Below, one piece after another: positions 25,121 to 34,491 of a DNA stretch of 64,000 nt. The stretch is from NCBI GenBank assembly GCA_035476815.1, contig DATILD010000017.1, positions 6,382 to 70,381 of the forward strand, read 5' to 3'. Each line of letters starts with the position of its first letter. Within the stretch, counting starts at the first letter, position 1. The notes under the pieces are model-generated. The model was given only the letters and a program-made list of their open reading frames with translations. It did not search any database and was not told the origin of the DNA. The position numbers and the translations under genes were made by a program. The stretch comes from Methylibium sp035476815. GTDB taxonomy: Bacteria; Pseudomonadota; Gammaproteobacteria; Burkholderiales; Burkholderiaceae_C.

Positions 25121-27331
25121 TCACTTGATCAGCGTGTAGAGCACCGCATGCGCCACCTCGCCGGCACCGGTGAGCGTCAGCAGGCCATGCACCTCGCCGC
25201 GCGGCACGCCCTGGGCCGTGCGCACCGTGACACGCAGCGTCGTGCTCTCGCCCGCCGCCAGCGTGAACGCGCCGACCGGCACGCTGAAGGACACGCCGCT
25301 GCGGCCGCCGGTCGCGGCCGGCGTCAGCGTCAGCGCGCCGCCACTGGTGTTGCGCACCGTCACGTCGATCGCGCGGGTCTGGCCGCTGCCGCTGGGGATC
25401 GCGCCGTAGCTGACGCTGACCGGATCGAGCGCGACCACCGCGTTGGTCGCCGCGACCAGGTTCTCCAGACCGGCGCCCTGCTCGCTGCCGGTGACCGCGC
25501 TGCCGTCGAAGTCGGTCAGGATCGTGCGGTTGGCGGTGTTGACAACGGCCGAGCGCACCTCCGCCGCGCTCAAGCCGGGCCGCTGCTGGATCACGATCGC
25601 GGCCGAGCCGGCCAGGTGCGGCGCGGCCATCGAGGTCCCGCTGAAGAAGGCGAAGCAGGGCGCGCCGCCGCAGTTGCTGACCGGGATCGACGACAGCACG
25701 AAGTCGCCCGGCGCCACCACATCCGGCTTGACGCGGAAGTCCACGTCGGTCGGGCCGCGGCTGGAGAAGTCCGCCAGGATGTTGTTGCGGGCCGGGTCGT
25801 ACACATAGGTGGCCACATCGGGCAGCGTGGTCGACGCGCCGTCGGCCGCCATCAGCGCCGCGCGGTCGGCCAGGCCGACCATGTAGGCCGGCAGCGTCGG
25901 CTGGTCGGGCTCGCCGTTGCCGCCCATCACGAACGGCGGGCCGGCCTCGCGGTTGACCATCAGCACGCCGACCGCGCCGGCCGCCTGGGCGTTGCGGACC
26001 TTGACGGTGAAGTCGCAGGTGCCGCGCGACAGCAGCGCGATGCGGCCGCTCAGGTCCGGCAGCGGCGCCGAGACCGGCGCGCCGCAGGCCTGCGACAGGC
26101 CGCCGAAGGGGCTGGTGGCATCGGCGACGACCGCCAGCGGCGCCGTCAGACCGCCGGCCGGGACATGGCCGAACTCGCCGCGCACGCTGAGGTAGGACGC
26201 GCCATTCACCAGGGTGTAGGACACCGTGCTGTGGCCGACGCTGCTGGCACCGGCGGTCAGGCCGCGCGGCGCGATGCCGGGCGAGCCGACCGTGTTGAGG
26301 CCCGGACCTTCGTTGCCGGCCGAGACGGTGATCACCATGTTGGCGAGGTCGAGGTTGTCGACCGCGGTGCTCAGCAGATCCTGGATGCCGTGCGAACCGC
26401 CGCCCAGGCTCATGTTGGCGACCTGGAAGCCGTCGGCGTAGGCGGCCTCGAGCGCGTTCAGGATGTCCTCGCTGCGGGCGCTCGTCACCGGGCCCGGGAA
26501 GACGTTGTAGTTGCCCAGCACCGCCCGCGGCGCGACGCCGGAAACACCGTAAGGCACCGTGCCACCCTCGACGGTGGCCGGCGTCTCGAAATTGCAGGCC
26601 ACCGTGCCGGCGACATGGGTGCCGTGGTCCTGGACCGCGGCCGGCGACACGCCCAGCGGTTTGGCCTTGTTGTTGAAGACCTTGGCGACGATGACCTTGT
26701 TGTTGGTCAGGCTGGCCGGGCCGGTCTTCGTCTGCACCGGGTAGCCGGTGTCGGCGAAGCAGGGGTGGGCGACGTCGATGCCCGAGTCGACGATCGCGAC
26801 CTTGACGCCCTCGCCGGCCGTCGCCGCGCCACCGGACTGGTTCCAGGCCGGCACCGCGTCGATCAGCGCCAGGTCGGGGTCGGTCGCGCTCGGGTAGTAC
26901 AGGCCCTGGTACTGGGCGCTGCGCACCATCGGCGCCGCGGCGACCTGCGCCAGCGTGGCGCCGTTGAGCTTGACGGCGACCGCGTTCAGCGCGATGTCGA
27001 ACTCGCCGGAGACCCGCGCCCCCGGCACGTTGGCGCGCAGCCAGGCCTTGTAGTCGTTGCGCTGCGCCGACAGGAAGGCCCGGTGGGACTTCACCCCGCC
27101 GTTGTTGAAGTCGATCTTCTTGCCCTTGGCGGGCTTGGTCTTGGCACTGGTCGCGAGCGGGTCGGCCGCCAGCTGGACCAGCGCGTACGCGCGGTCGACC
27201 GAGGGCTTGGCGGCCGCATCGCTGCGGGCCGCGGCCTGTGCGCCCGGCGCGGTCGCGGTCAGCGCAGCGGCCGCGCACAGGGTCAGGGCGGCCATCACGA
27301 CCGGTGTGAGGCGGGGGGTGGATGCATTCAT
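25121..27331 (-). CDS. secreted subtilisin-like (S8) serine peptidase
   Basis: 736 residues. Signal peptide ends about residue 35 (PGAQAAA). An inhibitor I9-like propeptide follows (residues about 50-145). The S8 catalytic domain has Asp182 in VAIVDSGID, His236 in DHGTHVAGT and Ser567 in GTSMAAPHLAG; a protease-associated (PA) insert around residues 375-480 contains ALLSRGTCDFTVKVRNAQ. The oxyanion Asn lies in VSAGNEG. The last 120 residues are a fibronectin-like beta domain. ATG 27331 has GGGAG upstream and begins the signal peptide. Likely exported for protein degradation. It sits opposite in direction between the rnfB-like gene and nth. Confidence 0.93.
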   Translation of the reverse strand: MNASTPRLTPVVMAALTLCAAAALTATAPGAQAAARSDAAAKPSVDRAYALVQLAADPLATSAKTKPAKGKKIDFNNGGVKSHRAFLSAQRNDYKAWLRANVPGARVSGEFDIALNAVAVKLNGATLAQVAAAPMVRSAQYQGLYYPSATDPDLALIDAVPAWNQSGGAATAGEGVKVAIVDSGIDVAHPCFADTGYPVQTKTGPASLTNNKVIVAKVFNNKAKPLGVSPAAVQDHGTHVAGTVACNFETPATVEGGTVPYGVSGVAPRAVLGNYNVFPGPVTSARSEDILNALEAAYADGFQVANMSLGGGSHGIQDLLSTAVDNLDLANMVITVSAGNEGPGLNTVGSPGIAPRGLTAGASSVGHSTVSYTLVNGASYLSVRGEFGHVPAGGLTAPLAVVADATSPFGGLSQACGAPVSAPLPDLSGRIALLSRGTCDFTVKVRNAQAAGAVGVLMVNREAGPPFVMGGNGEPDQPTLPAYMVGLADRAALMAADGASTTLPDVATYVYDPARNNILADFSSRGPTDVDFRVKPDVVAPGDFVLSSIPVSNCGGAPCFAFFSGTSMAAPHLAGSAAIVIQQRPGLSAAEVRSAVVNTANRTILTDFDGSAVTGSEQGAGLENLVAATNAVVALDPVSVSYGAIPSGSGQTRAIDVTVRNTSGGALTLTPAATGGRSGVSFSVPVGAFTLAAGESTTLRVTVRTAQGVPRGEVHGLLTLTGAGEVAHAVLYTLIK

Positions 27332-27520
27332 CGACGGGACTCCCGGAGGTTCTGGGGATGGAAGGACTTCGCCCTGACTTGTGGCCAGGGCGCGACCTGT
27401 AAGCATATGCAACCCGGGCGCCAGCACCATCCCGCGAAGCATGGGACGGGTAAGCCCTGGCGACAGCCACGGCGGATTGCGGCATGTGCTGCGTCGGCCG
27501 ACTGCCAGAATCCGCCCTCG

Positions 27521-28165
27521 ATGAAACCGCCCCAGATCGAGACCTTCTTCGCCACCCTGGCCGCCGCCAACCCCGAGCCGGCCAGCGAGCTGGTCTACAG
27601 CTCGGTGTTCGAGCTGTTGGCCGCGGTGCTGCTGTCGGCGCAGGCCACCGATGTCGGCGTCAACAAGGCGACGCGGCGGCTGTTCGCGCTGGCGCCGACG
27701 CCTCGGCGCATGCTTGCGCTCGGGCTCGACGGCCTCACCGAGCACATCCGCACCATCGGCCTGTACCGCAACAAGGCGCGCCACCTGCTCGAAACCTGCC
27801 GGCTGCTGGTCGAACGCCATGGCGGCGAGGTGCCGCGCACGCGCGAGGCCCTCGAGGCCCTGCCCGGCGTCGGCCGCAAGACCGCCAACGTGGTGCTCAA
27901 CGTCGCCTTCGGCGAGCCGACGATGGCGGTCGACACGCACATCTTCCGCGTCGCCAACCGCACCGGCCTGGCGCCGGGCAAGACGCCGCTGGCGGTCGAG
28001 CTGAAACTGCTCGAGCGCGTGCCCGCGGCCTACGCCGAGCATGCGCACCACTGGCTGATCCTGCACGGCCGCTATGTCTGCCAGGCGCGCAAGCCGCGCT
28101 GCGGCGCCTGTGGCGTGTCCGGCGTGTGCGGCTGGCGCGACAAGGGGCGGCCCACGAGCGCCTGA
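27521..28165 (+). CDS. nth: endonuclease III
   Basis: 214 residues; bifunctional DNA glycosylase/AP lyase that removes oxidised pyrimidines. Helix-hairpin-helix LPGVGRKTANV carries the catalytic Lys120, and VDTHIFRVANR carries Asp138; both have the same numbering as E. coli Nth. The C-terminal 4Fe-4S loop CX6CX2CX5C is complete (CQARKPRCGACGVSGVC). ATG 27521 begins the family N-terminus. In related genomes nth often follows the rnfB-like gene directly; here a subtilase gene lies between them. Confidence 0.97.
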   Translation: MKPPQIETFFATLAAANPEPASELVYSSVFELLAAVLLSAQATDVGVNKATRRLFALAPTPRRMLALGLDGLTEHIRTIGLYRNKARHLLETCRLLVERHGGEVPRTREALEALPGVGRKTANVVLNVAFGEPTMAVDTHIFRVANRTGLAPGKTPLAVELKLLERVPAAYAEHAHHWLILHGRYVCQARKPRCGACGVSGVCGWRDKGRPTSA

Positions 28166-28238
28166 TGGCCCACAAACCCGCGCAAGATGTCAACTTGTGC
28201 AGGGGCAACGCCGCGCGTCAAAGGTCACAATTCGGGCC

Positions 28239-28841
28239 ATGCCATCCGGTGATGCCCTGAGGGACGTCTGTGGCCGCCTCGACAGCGGCGACATCGACTA
28301 CGTCCAGTTCCTCGAACTGTTCACGCGCGAACTCGCGCGCGAGATGGACTGCACGCGCGCGGGCATCTGGATCTTCGTCGGCGGCGAACGCAGCCGCATC
28401 CTGCACAGCATCGCGATGTACGACGCCGGCCGCGACCGCATGGTCGGCGCGTCGGATATCGAGGGCTCGGCGGTCACCGCCTATTTCGACGCGCTGTTGC
28501 GCGACGGCTGTGTCGTCGCGCCCGATGCGCTCACGCACCCGGCCACCGTGGGTTTCCGCGAGGACCTGCGGCGCCTGGACATCCGCTCGCTGATGGACGT
28601 GTGCTTCTCCGGCAACGGCAGCCTGTTCGGCGCCTTCAGCTGCGAGCAGATCGGCAAGCAGGTCGACTGGTCGCCGCGCCAGCTGCAGCGCCTGCGCCAG
28701 ATCGGCGTGATGGCCAGCCTGACGCTGGTGCGCACGGTCCACTGGCAGGTCGACACGGCGCACGGCGCGCTGTGGGAGACCAGCACGCCGAACCGGCTGC
28801 TGACGATGCCGATGCCGCTGGACGTCGACAAGCCGAAGTAG
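28239..28841 (+). CDS. GAF domain protein
   Basis: 200 residues, a stand-alone GAF sensor domain without output domain. Visible: SGDIDYVQFLELFTRELAREMDCTRAGIWIFVG (start of the domain, given here in outline), DALTHPATVGFREDLRRLDIRSLMDVCFSGNGSLFGAFSCEQIG. ATG 28239 is chosen since the domain begins about 15 residues later; the open frame extends upstream into nth in another frame. Ligand unknown. Tail to tail with the btuF-like gene, two bases apart. Confidence 0.8.
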   Translation: MPSGDALRDVCGRLDSGDIDYVQFLELFTRELAREMDCTRAGIWIFVGGERSRILHSIAMYDAGRDRMVGASDIEGSAVTAYFDALLRDGCVVAPDALTHPATVGFREDLRRLDIRSLMDVCFSGNGSLFGAFSCEQIGKQVDWSPRQLQRLRQIGVMASLTLVRTVHWQVDTAHGALWETSTPNRLLTMPMPLDVDKPK

Positions 28842-28843
28842 CG

Positions 28844-29752
28844 TCAGCGGCTTCGGCGCACCCGCTCCAGCACCTCGCAGGCCGCCTGCACGCCGAGGGC
28901 GATGCGCGGACCGGCCCGGGCGATCAGATCCCCGTCGAGTTGGTAGAAGGCCCCGCGCCGCGTCGCGGCCAGGCCGCGCGCCGACCGCCACGTGGCGAAG
29001 CCCGGCGCATCGGGCCGGTGGATCCAGGGCACGTCGGGCCGCTCGCTGCCGGTCAGCACCACTTGCGGATCGGCCGCGAGCACCGCCTCGGTCGAGACCG
29101 GCGGCACCAGCGCATCGAGACCGGCGAACACGTTGCGGCCGCCGCACAGCGCCAGGACGTCGCTGACGAGGTGGCGGCCGTTGAGCGTGAGCAGCGGCTG
29201 CGGCCAGACCTGGTAGAAGACCCGCAGCGGCGCCGCGCCGGCATGGCGTGTGCGCAGCGCCTCGATCGTGCCGCGCAGCCGGGTGGCCTCGCGCGCGCCC
29301 TCGGCCTCGCGCCCGAGCAGGCGGCCGACGCGCTCCAGCGACGCCGGCACCTCGGCGAGGCGCTGCGATTCGAGCCGCACCACGCGCAGGCCGGCCGCCT
29401 CGAGCGCGCGCACCTCGCGATCCGGGTTGCCGCTCAGCCAGGCGAGCACGAGGTCGGGCTTGAGCAGCAGCAGCCGCTCGACATCGAAGCGCGCGTGGTC
29501 GCCGATGCGCGGCAGCGCGCGCGCGGCTTCGGGAAAGTCACTGGCGTCGATGGTCCCGACCAACTGCGCGCCGCCGCCCACCGCGTAGACGATCTCGGTC
29601 AGGTGCGGTGCGAGCGTCACGACGCGGCGGGCCGGGCCGGCGATGCGGTGCTCGCGGCCGGCGTCGTCGACGAAGACGATCGGCGTGGCCTGGGCGACGG
29701 CACAGCCCGCCAGACAGGTTGCCGCGACGAGCCGACGCCATCGGCTCGTCAC
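28844..29752 (-). CDS. btuF: cobalamin ABC transporter substrate-binding protein (BtuF-like)
   Basis: 302 residues; periplasmic binding protein of the BtuF/FhuD class III fold. The N-terminal signal peptide (RRLVAATCLAGCAVAQA) is followed by VTLAPHLTEIVYAVGGGAQLVGT and the family strand DLVLAWLSGNP. Start GTG 29752 overlaps the ATPase stop (GTGA). Last gene of the riboswitch-controlled btuB-C-D-F operon, so cobalamin or cobinamide is the expected ligand, delivered from the outer-membrane receptor to the BtuCD importer. Confidence 0.9.
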   Translation of the reverse strand: MTSRWRRLVAATCLAGCAVAQATPIVFVDDAGREHRIAGPARRVVTLAPHLTEIVYAVGGGAQLVGTIDASDFPEAARALPRIGDHARFDVERLLLLKPDLVLAWLSGNPDREVRALEAAGLRVVRLESQRLAEVPASLERVGRLLGREAEGAREATRLRGTIEALRTRHAGAAPLRVFYQVWPQPLLTLNGRHLVSDVLALCGGRNVFAGLDALVPPVSTEAVLAADPQVVLTGSERPDVPWIHRPDAPGFATWRSARGLAATRRGAFYQLDGDLIARAGPRIALGVQAACEVLERVRRSR

Positions 29753-30543
29753 GACATGCCCTCGCGCCGCGGCCCGATCCAGAAGCGCTGCTCGCCGCAC
29801 ACCTCGACGCGATCGATAGTCACACCATAGGCGGCCGACAGCCGCGCCGGCGTCATCACCGCCTCGCGCGGGCCGGCCGCAGCGCCACCGCGCCCGTCGA
29901 GCAGCACCGCATGGGTCGCGAGCTGCCAGGCGAGTTGCACGTCGTGCAGGCTGGCGCAGACGGCACCACCGCGCGAGGCATGCGCACCCAGAGCCACCAC
30001 GAGCTGCTGCTGGTGCGCCAGATCGAGGTGCGAGGTCGGCTCGTCGAGCAGCAGCAGCGGCGCGTCCTGCCACAGCGCCGCGGCCAGCGCGACGCGCTGG
30101 CGTTCGCCACCCGACAGTCGCCGCACGTCGGTCGCGGCGAGCGGTGCGAGGTCGAGTGCGGCCAGCAGCGCGTCGAAGGCGGTGCCAGCGTCCGCCGCGT
30201 CGCCGCGGCGGGCCGCGCGCACCGTCTCGTCGACACGGGCCGGGAAGGGATCGCTCCAGAACTGCGGGCACCAGGCGCGCCAACGCGCCAGCGCGTCGGG
30301 CCGCCAGTCGGCCAGCGCCACGCCCTGCAGCGCAAGCGCCCCGCCGGTCGGCGGCAGCAGGCCGGCCAGCGTGGCGATCAGCGTCGACTTGCCGGCCCCG
30401 TTCGGGCCCAGCACGACCCAGCGCTCGCCGCCGCGGATCTCGAAGCCGAGTCCGGTCGCGAGCCGCCGCGCCGAGGCCTGCGCGCCGGCATGCAGCGCGA
30501 GGCCGGTCGCCTGCAGGCCGATCGCGTCGTGCCAGGGTCTCAT
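29749..30543 (-). CDS. btuD: cobalamin ABC transporter ATP-binding protein (BtuD-like)
   Basis: 264 residues. Walker A GPNGAGKST, Q-loop CPQFW, signature LSGGERQR, Walker B LLLLDEPTSHLD and switch His in CASLHDV. FecE/BtuD class, energising type II importers. ATG 30543 overlaps the permease stop (ATGA) and the stop overlaps the btuF start. The chain has a fairly long C-terminal region after the H-loop, ending in a GVTIDRVEVCGEQ segment seen in iron-cobalamin importers. Confidence 0.93.
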   Translation of the reverse strand: MRPWHDAIGLQATGLALHAGAQASARRLATGLGFEIRGGERWVVLGPNGAGKSTLIATLAGLLPPTGGALALQGVALADWRPDALARWRAWCPQFWSDPFPARVDETVRAARRGDAADAGTAFDALLAALDLAPLAATDVRRLSGGERQRVALAAALWQDAPLLLLDEPTSHLDLAHQQQLVVALGAHASRGGAVCASLHDVQLAWQLATHAVLLDGRGGAAAGPREAVMTPARLSAAYGVTIDRVEVCGEQRFWIGPRREGMS

Positions 30544-31541
30544 CGCCCGCGCACCAGCAGGGCCAGGAACATCGGCACGCCGACCGCCGCCGACAGCACG
30601 CCGACCGGCAGCTGCAGCGGCGCGAACACGGTGCGCGCGGCGGCGTCGGCCAGCACGATGAAGGCGCCGCCGGCGAGCGCGCTCGCGACCAGCAGCGGCC
30701 GCACCGCGCGCACGCCGAGCAGCCGCAGCGCCTGCGGCACCACCAGCCCGACGAAGCCGATCGCGCCGGCCGTCGCCACCGCGGCGCCGGTGGCCAGCGC
30801 CGCGGCGGCGAGCGCCTCGCGCTTGCGCCGCAGCACCGGCACGCCCAGGCTCTCGGCCCAGGCGTCGCCGCGGGCCAGCAGCGCCAGGTCGTCGGCGCCG
30901 CGCCACACCAGGGCCAGCGCGGCCGGCAGCGCCAGCCACAGCGGCCACCACACCAGCGCGCCGTTCAGGTCGCCGAGCAGCCAGAAGATCAGTCCGCGCA
31001 GCGGCGCCTCGGGCACCAGCACCAGCAGCGCCGACACCAGCGCCGAGCAGCCGGCGCCGATCATCACGCCGATCAGCAGCAGCGTGCTGCGCGCCTCGCC
31101 CGGCGGCTGCAGGCCGGAGACGCGACCGAGCGTGCGCCAGGCCAGCGCGAACAGCAGCGCGACCGCGCCGGCCGCGCCGGCGGCCGCGCCGAGCATCACG
31201 CTCAGCGCGGCCAGCGCCGGCGGCGCGACCAACATCGCCCCGAGCGCCCCGACCGACGCGCCGCCCGACAGGCCGAGCACATAGGGATCGGCCAGCGCGT
31301 TGCGCGTCAGCAGCTGCATCAGCGCACCGGCCAGCGCCAGCGCGGCGCCGGCGCCGAAGCCGGCCAGCACCCGCGGCGCGCGCACCTGCCAGACGATGTC
31401 GGGGCTGCCATAGCCGAAGCCCGACGAGCCGATCGCGAGCGACAGCGCCGCCGCGGCGAGCGCCGCCAACCCCAGCAGCCACAGAAAGCGCGCCGGGCGC
31501 GGCGGCGGCAGTCGGTTGGCGGTCGGGGTGGCACCAGGCAC
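30540..31541 (-). CDS. btuC: cobalamin ABC transporter permease (BtuC/FecCD family)
   Basis: 333 residues with about ten hydrophobic helices. FecCD signature segments: RAPRVLAGFGAGAALALAGA, LLTRNALADPYVLGLSGGASVGA, and the ATPase-coupling loop AESLGVPVLRR; the end has GFVGLVVPQALRLL. Forms the membrane pore of the vitamin B12 importer with the ATPase that follows and overlaps it. 22 bases separate it from the receptor gene. Confidence 0.93.
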   Translation of the reverse strand: MPGATPTANRLPPPRPARFLWLLGLAALAAAALSLAIGSSGFGYGSPDIVWQVRAPRVLAGFGAGAALALAGALMQLLTRNALADPYVLGLSGGASVGALGAMLVAPPALAALSVMLGAAAGAAGAVALLFALAWRTLGRVSGLQPPGEARSTLLLIGVMIGAGCSALVSALLVLVPEAPLRGLIFWLLGDLNGALVWWPLWLALPAALALVWRGADDLALLARGDAWAESLGVPVLRRKREALAAAALATGAAVATAGAIGFVGLVVPQALRLLGVRAVRPLLVASALAGGAFIVLADAAARTVFAPLQLPVGVLSAAVGVPMFLALLVRGR

Positions 31542-31563
31542 GACGAACTGGCGTCGGCGACGC

Positions 31564-33537
31564 TCAGAAGCGCAGGCGCGCGGAGACCGTCACGACGCGG
31601 CCGGCTTCCGGGTAGATCGAGGTCGGCTGCCCGCCGGCGCAGGCGAAGGCCAGCGTGTAATAGGTCCGGTCGGTCACGTTGCTCGCCCCGACCGCCAGTT
31701 CGAGTCCGTCCATCTGATAGGCATAGCGCAGATCGAGCGTCGTGTAGCTGGGGATCGAGCAAGTGTTGCCGAAGTCGGCATGCTGCGACGCCACCCGGTT
31801 CACGCCGGCCACCACACTGTGCCCCGCCACGGGGACCCAGTTCGCGCGCAGCGACAGCGTGCGCTCCGGTGCCAACGGCACGTCGCGCCCATCGTAGGGG
31901 CCGGCGGTGAAGGTCGAGCGCCGCAGCGCGCCGGCCACGCTCACATTGAGCGAAGAGAGCACCGGCGTCGAGGCCTCGAACTCGACCCCCTGGCGGCGCG
32001 TGTCGTCGAAGTTGACGTTCGCGCCGCTCATGCCGCCGAACGGGTCGGCCGCGGCCGGATCGAAGCCGATCTCGTTGCTCAGCGCGCTGCGGTACAGGCG
32101 CAGGTCGGCGCGCCGGCCCGCGTCGGCCCAGCGCAGGCCGAGTTCCGCGTCGCGCGAGGTCTGGGGACGCAGTTCCGCGCCGCCGGAGGTGTAGCTGAAC
32201 TCGTCCACGTTCGGCAGGCGGAAACTGCGGCCGACGCGGCCGTACAGGCCGGTGGTGGGGGTCACCGGCAGCAGCGCGCCGAGCTCCCAGGCGTGCTCGC
32301 GCTCGTCGATGACCTGCGGGCTCGTGCTGTTGCGCTTGTCGATCGACTCGGTGCGCGCGCCGGCGCTGAGGCGCAGTCCGCCCGGCAGCGTGGCCTCGTC
32401 CCTGACGTAGACCGCCGTCGAGTCCTGCTCGGCCACCGAGCCGAACAGGCCGGGCACGACGCGCTGCCAAGTGCCGCGGTCAACGCCGAGGACCAGCGCA
32501 TGGCCGACATCGCCCCAGCGGCCGCTGCGCTTGGCACGCAACGCCAGGGTCTTGGCGTCGACATCGTAGGCGTAGATGTAGCCCGAGAAGTCGCTCCGCA
32601 GCGCCTTGTCGCGCCAGCCGGCGTCGACGCCGAGTTGCCACTGCGCGAGCGCGGTCTCGACGAACACGCCGCGGCGCTCGTTGCGGATCGAACCCTGGTC
32701 ATTGGGGGTCGAGGCCTGCCGCGGGTTGCTGCGGTACTGCGCCAGGGTCAGGCTGCCCGGGAGGCCGCTGTCGAGCTCGTCCTTCGCAAACTGGACCCCG
32801 AGCCGCAGCCCGTCGGTACGCCACTGGCCGAGCAGGGACACGCCATCGGTCTCGGAGCGGAAGTTGTCGCGGTGATTGTCGGAGCGCCGCCGGTGGGCCG
32901 ACACGTCGGCCGAGAAGCCGCCCGCGGCCACGGTGGCCCCGGCGCGCAGCTCGCGGAGGTGGTCACCGCCCGCCGCCGCATAGGCATAGCCGCCGCTGTC
33001 GCGCGTGCCGCCGGCGCCGCCCTTGGTGGTGATCACGATCACGCCGGCGGTCGCACCCTCGCCATAGAGGACGCTGCCGCTGCCGCGGACCACTTCGATG
33101 CGCTCGACCGACTCGATCGGGATGCCCGCCATGCGCGTGCCGCCGAGGTCGGCCTCGCTCAGGCGGATGCCGTCGACGATCACGACCTGGTTGTTGTCGG
33201 CCGTCGCGCCGAAGCCGCGCAAGTCGAGCGTGTAGTCGCCGCCACCGTTGAGGTCGACCCGGCCGGGAATGCCGAGCAGCCTGATCAGCGCCTCGTTGAT
33301 GCTGGTCGCGCCGATCTCGGCGATCTGGCGCGCCGTCACCACGCTGACGCCGAAGGGCAGCGTGTCGGGATCCGCGCTGAAGCGGGTCGCGGTCACGAAC
33401 ACGGGCGACAGCTTGGCGGCGGCACCGCCGTCGAGGCCTTGCGCGGCGACCGACAGCGAGATGGACAGGGCGGCGCCGGCGATCACGGGGATGGCCGAAG
33501 CCCGGCGCACACGGCGCACGGAGGCAGGGGAGTTCAT
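31564..33537 (-). CDS. btuB: TonB-dependent cobalamin receptor (BtuB-like)
   Basis: 657 residues, outer-membrane beta-barrel with plug domain. Signal peptide ends near SVAAQG (residue 32); a TonB-box-like stretch (SPVFVTATRFS) follows; the plug has DTLPFGVSVVTARQIAEIG, IVDGIRLSEADLGG and RIEVVRGSGSVLYGEGATAGVI; the C-terminus ends in an aromatic residue (VSARLRF) as barrels require. The cobalamin riboswitch about 85 bases upstream and the downstream btuCDF genes identify the ligand as B12 or a related corrinoid. Confidence 0.92.
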   Translation of the reverse strand: MNSPASVRRVRRASAIPVIAGAALSISLSVAAQGLDGGAAAKLSPVFVTATRFSADPDTLPFGVSVVTARQIAEIGATSINEALIRLLGIPGRVDLNGGGDYTLDLRGFGATADNNQVVIVDGIRLSEADLGGTRMAGIPIESVERIEVVRGSGSVLYGEGATAGVIVITTKGGAGGTRDSGGYAYAAAGGDHLRELRAGATVAAGGFSADVSAHRRRSDNHRDNFRSETDGVSLLGQWRTDGLRLGVQFAKDELDSGLPGSLTLAQYRSNPRQASTPNDQGSIRNERRGVFVETALAQWQLGVDAGWRDKALRSDFSGYIYAYDVDAKTLALRAKRSGRWGDVGHALVLGVDRGTWQRVVPGLFGSVAEQDSTAVYVRDEATLPGGLRLSAGARTESIDKRNSTSPQVIDEREHAWELGALLPVTPTTGLYGRVGRSFRLPNVDEFSYTSGGAELRPQTSRDAELGLRWADAGRRADLRLYRSALSNEIGFDPAAADPFGGMSGANVNFDDTRRQGVEFEASTPVLSSLNVSVAGALRRSTFTAGPYDGRDVPLAPERTLSLRANWVPVAGHSVVAGVNRVASQHADFGNTCSIPSYTTLDLRYAYQMDGLELAVGASNVTDRTYYTLAFACAGGQPTSIYPEAGRVVTVSARLRF

Positions 33538-33621
33538 CAGAGGTAAACAGGACTCGAGAGCCGGCGCGAGCTTCCCCGCAAGCGCTGGCGACATGGCGCT
33601 CGCCTTGCGGCGCGCGCCTCC

Positions 33622-33833
33622 TGTTGGCCGGTATCCGGGCTGGCGGAGGCGACCCTCGTGACCTTCCCAGCCGCTCGCAGGCGACCAGTGGCATGAGCAC
33701 GAGAGCGGAGGCCATGAACAGCACCTCGTCCGCTTACCGTTGCGGGGGCAGCGCAGGTTGGGTTCGACCCGGAGGGTCTGGCCGTCCTGCTTCCCGTTTG
33801 ACTGTGCGACCGTGAACGGCAGCACGAGCACCA
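33622..33833 (-). promoter_or_regulatory. cobalamin riboswitch
   Basis: The leader of btuB read on the minus strand shows, in order, the conserved elements of the B12 element: AAACGGGAAGCAGG, AACCTGCGCTGCCCCCGCAA with CGGTAA, GCCACTGG, GGGAAGG, and CCCGGATACCGGCC near the 3' end (33622-33646). A TACACT at 33848-33843 (minus strand) would place the transcript start just before it. It should repress btuBCDF when adenosylcobalamin is plentiful. The rest of the 33538-33906 gap holds only the btuB leader and a TACAAT (33870-33875) facing the coiled-coil gene. Confidence 0.92.
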
Positions 33834-33906
33834 ACGTTGCGGAGTGTAAGGGCGGTGCGAGGCCCCGCCTACAATCGTCACGGACAACGCGGGAGCCGGC
33901 ACGACC

Positions 33907-34131
33907 ATGGCGAGCATCGAGGAACTGGCCGAGCGCGTGGAGCGCCTGCTGCTGCGTCACGAGGAACTGCAGCGCACCCACACGCTGACGGTGCAGCAGC
34001 TCGGCGCGGTCAGCGCCGAGCGCGACTCGCTGAAGTCGCGCCTCGCCGCTGCGCGCCAGCGCATCGATGCGCTGCTCGACCGCCTGCCGCAGAACGACAG
34101 CCCCGCCGCCGAAGCCCAGGACACGCGCTGA
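33907..34131 (+). CDS. short coiled-coil protein upstream of zapA (TIGR02449-like)
   Basis: 74 residues, almost all one coiled coil (EELAERVERLLLRHEEL, QQLGAVSAERDSLKSRL, RQRIDALLDRL), resembling TIGR02449 proteins, which resemble ZapB and precede zapA in many proteobacteria. The stop overlaps the zapA ATG (TGATG), so the two are coupled and may both act at the Z ring (inference). Confidence 0.8.
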   Translation: MASIEELAERVERLLLRHEELQRTHTLTVQQLGAVSAERDSLKSRLAAARQRIDALLDRLPQNDSPAAEAQDTR

Positions 34132-34451
34132 TGAAGCAGGTCGAAGTCACCATCATGGGCCAGAGCTACCGCCTCGGCTGCCCCGACGGCGGCGAGCGCG
34201 CGCTGCACGAGGCGGTGGCCAACGTCGACCGCGAGATGTGCGGCATCCGCGACTCGGGCAAGGTCAAGGCGCGCGAGCGCATCGCGGTGCTCGCGGCGCT
34301 GAACCTCGCATTCAACCTGGCCGAGCGCGGCGCCGCCGCGGTCGCGGCGCCGGCCGCAGCCAGCGGATCGGCCGCGGTCGACGACCCGTCGATCGACCTG
34401 CTGATTGCTCGCATCGACGAGGCCCTCGGCCACGACGGTCAATTGCTGTAA
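34131..34451 (+). CDS. zapA: cell division protein ZapA
   Basis: 106 residues; ZapA crosslinks FtsZ filaments. N-terminal beta unit VEVTIMGQSYRLGCPDG, then a helix carrying IRDSGKVKARERIAVLAALNLAFNLAE, the family signature region, followed by an Ala-rich linker and C-terminal helix. Synteny with a coiled-coil gene before and 6S RNA after agrees with the classic zapA-ssrS arrangement. Confidence 0.93.
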   Translation: MKQVEVTIMGQSYRLGCPDGGERALHEAVANVDREMCGIRDSGKVKARERIAVLAALNLAFNLAERGAAAVAAPAAASGSAAVDDPSIDLLIARIDEALGHDGQLL

Positions 34452-34491
34452 CGCCCTGCCCGGCGTCATGCGACGCGGCGTACACTGGTTT

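Noticed and set aside
25148..27520. Upstream part of a 1005-codon plus-strand frame that reads into nth
   Set aside because: Only the last 214 codons are nth; the earlier part is antisense to the subtilase and shows only low-complexity sequence.
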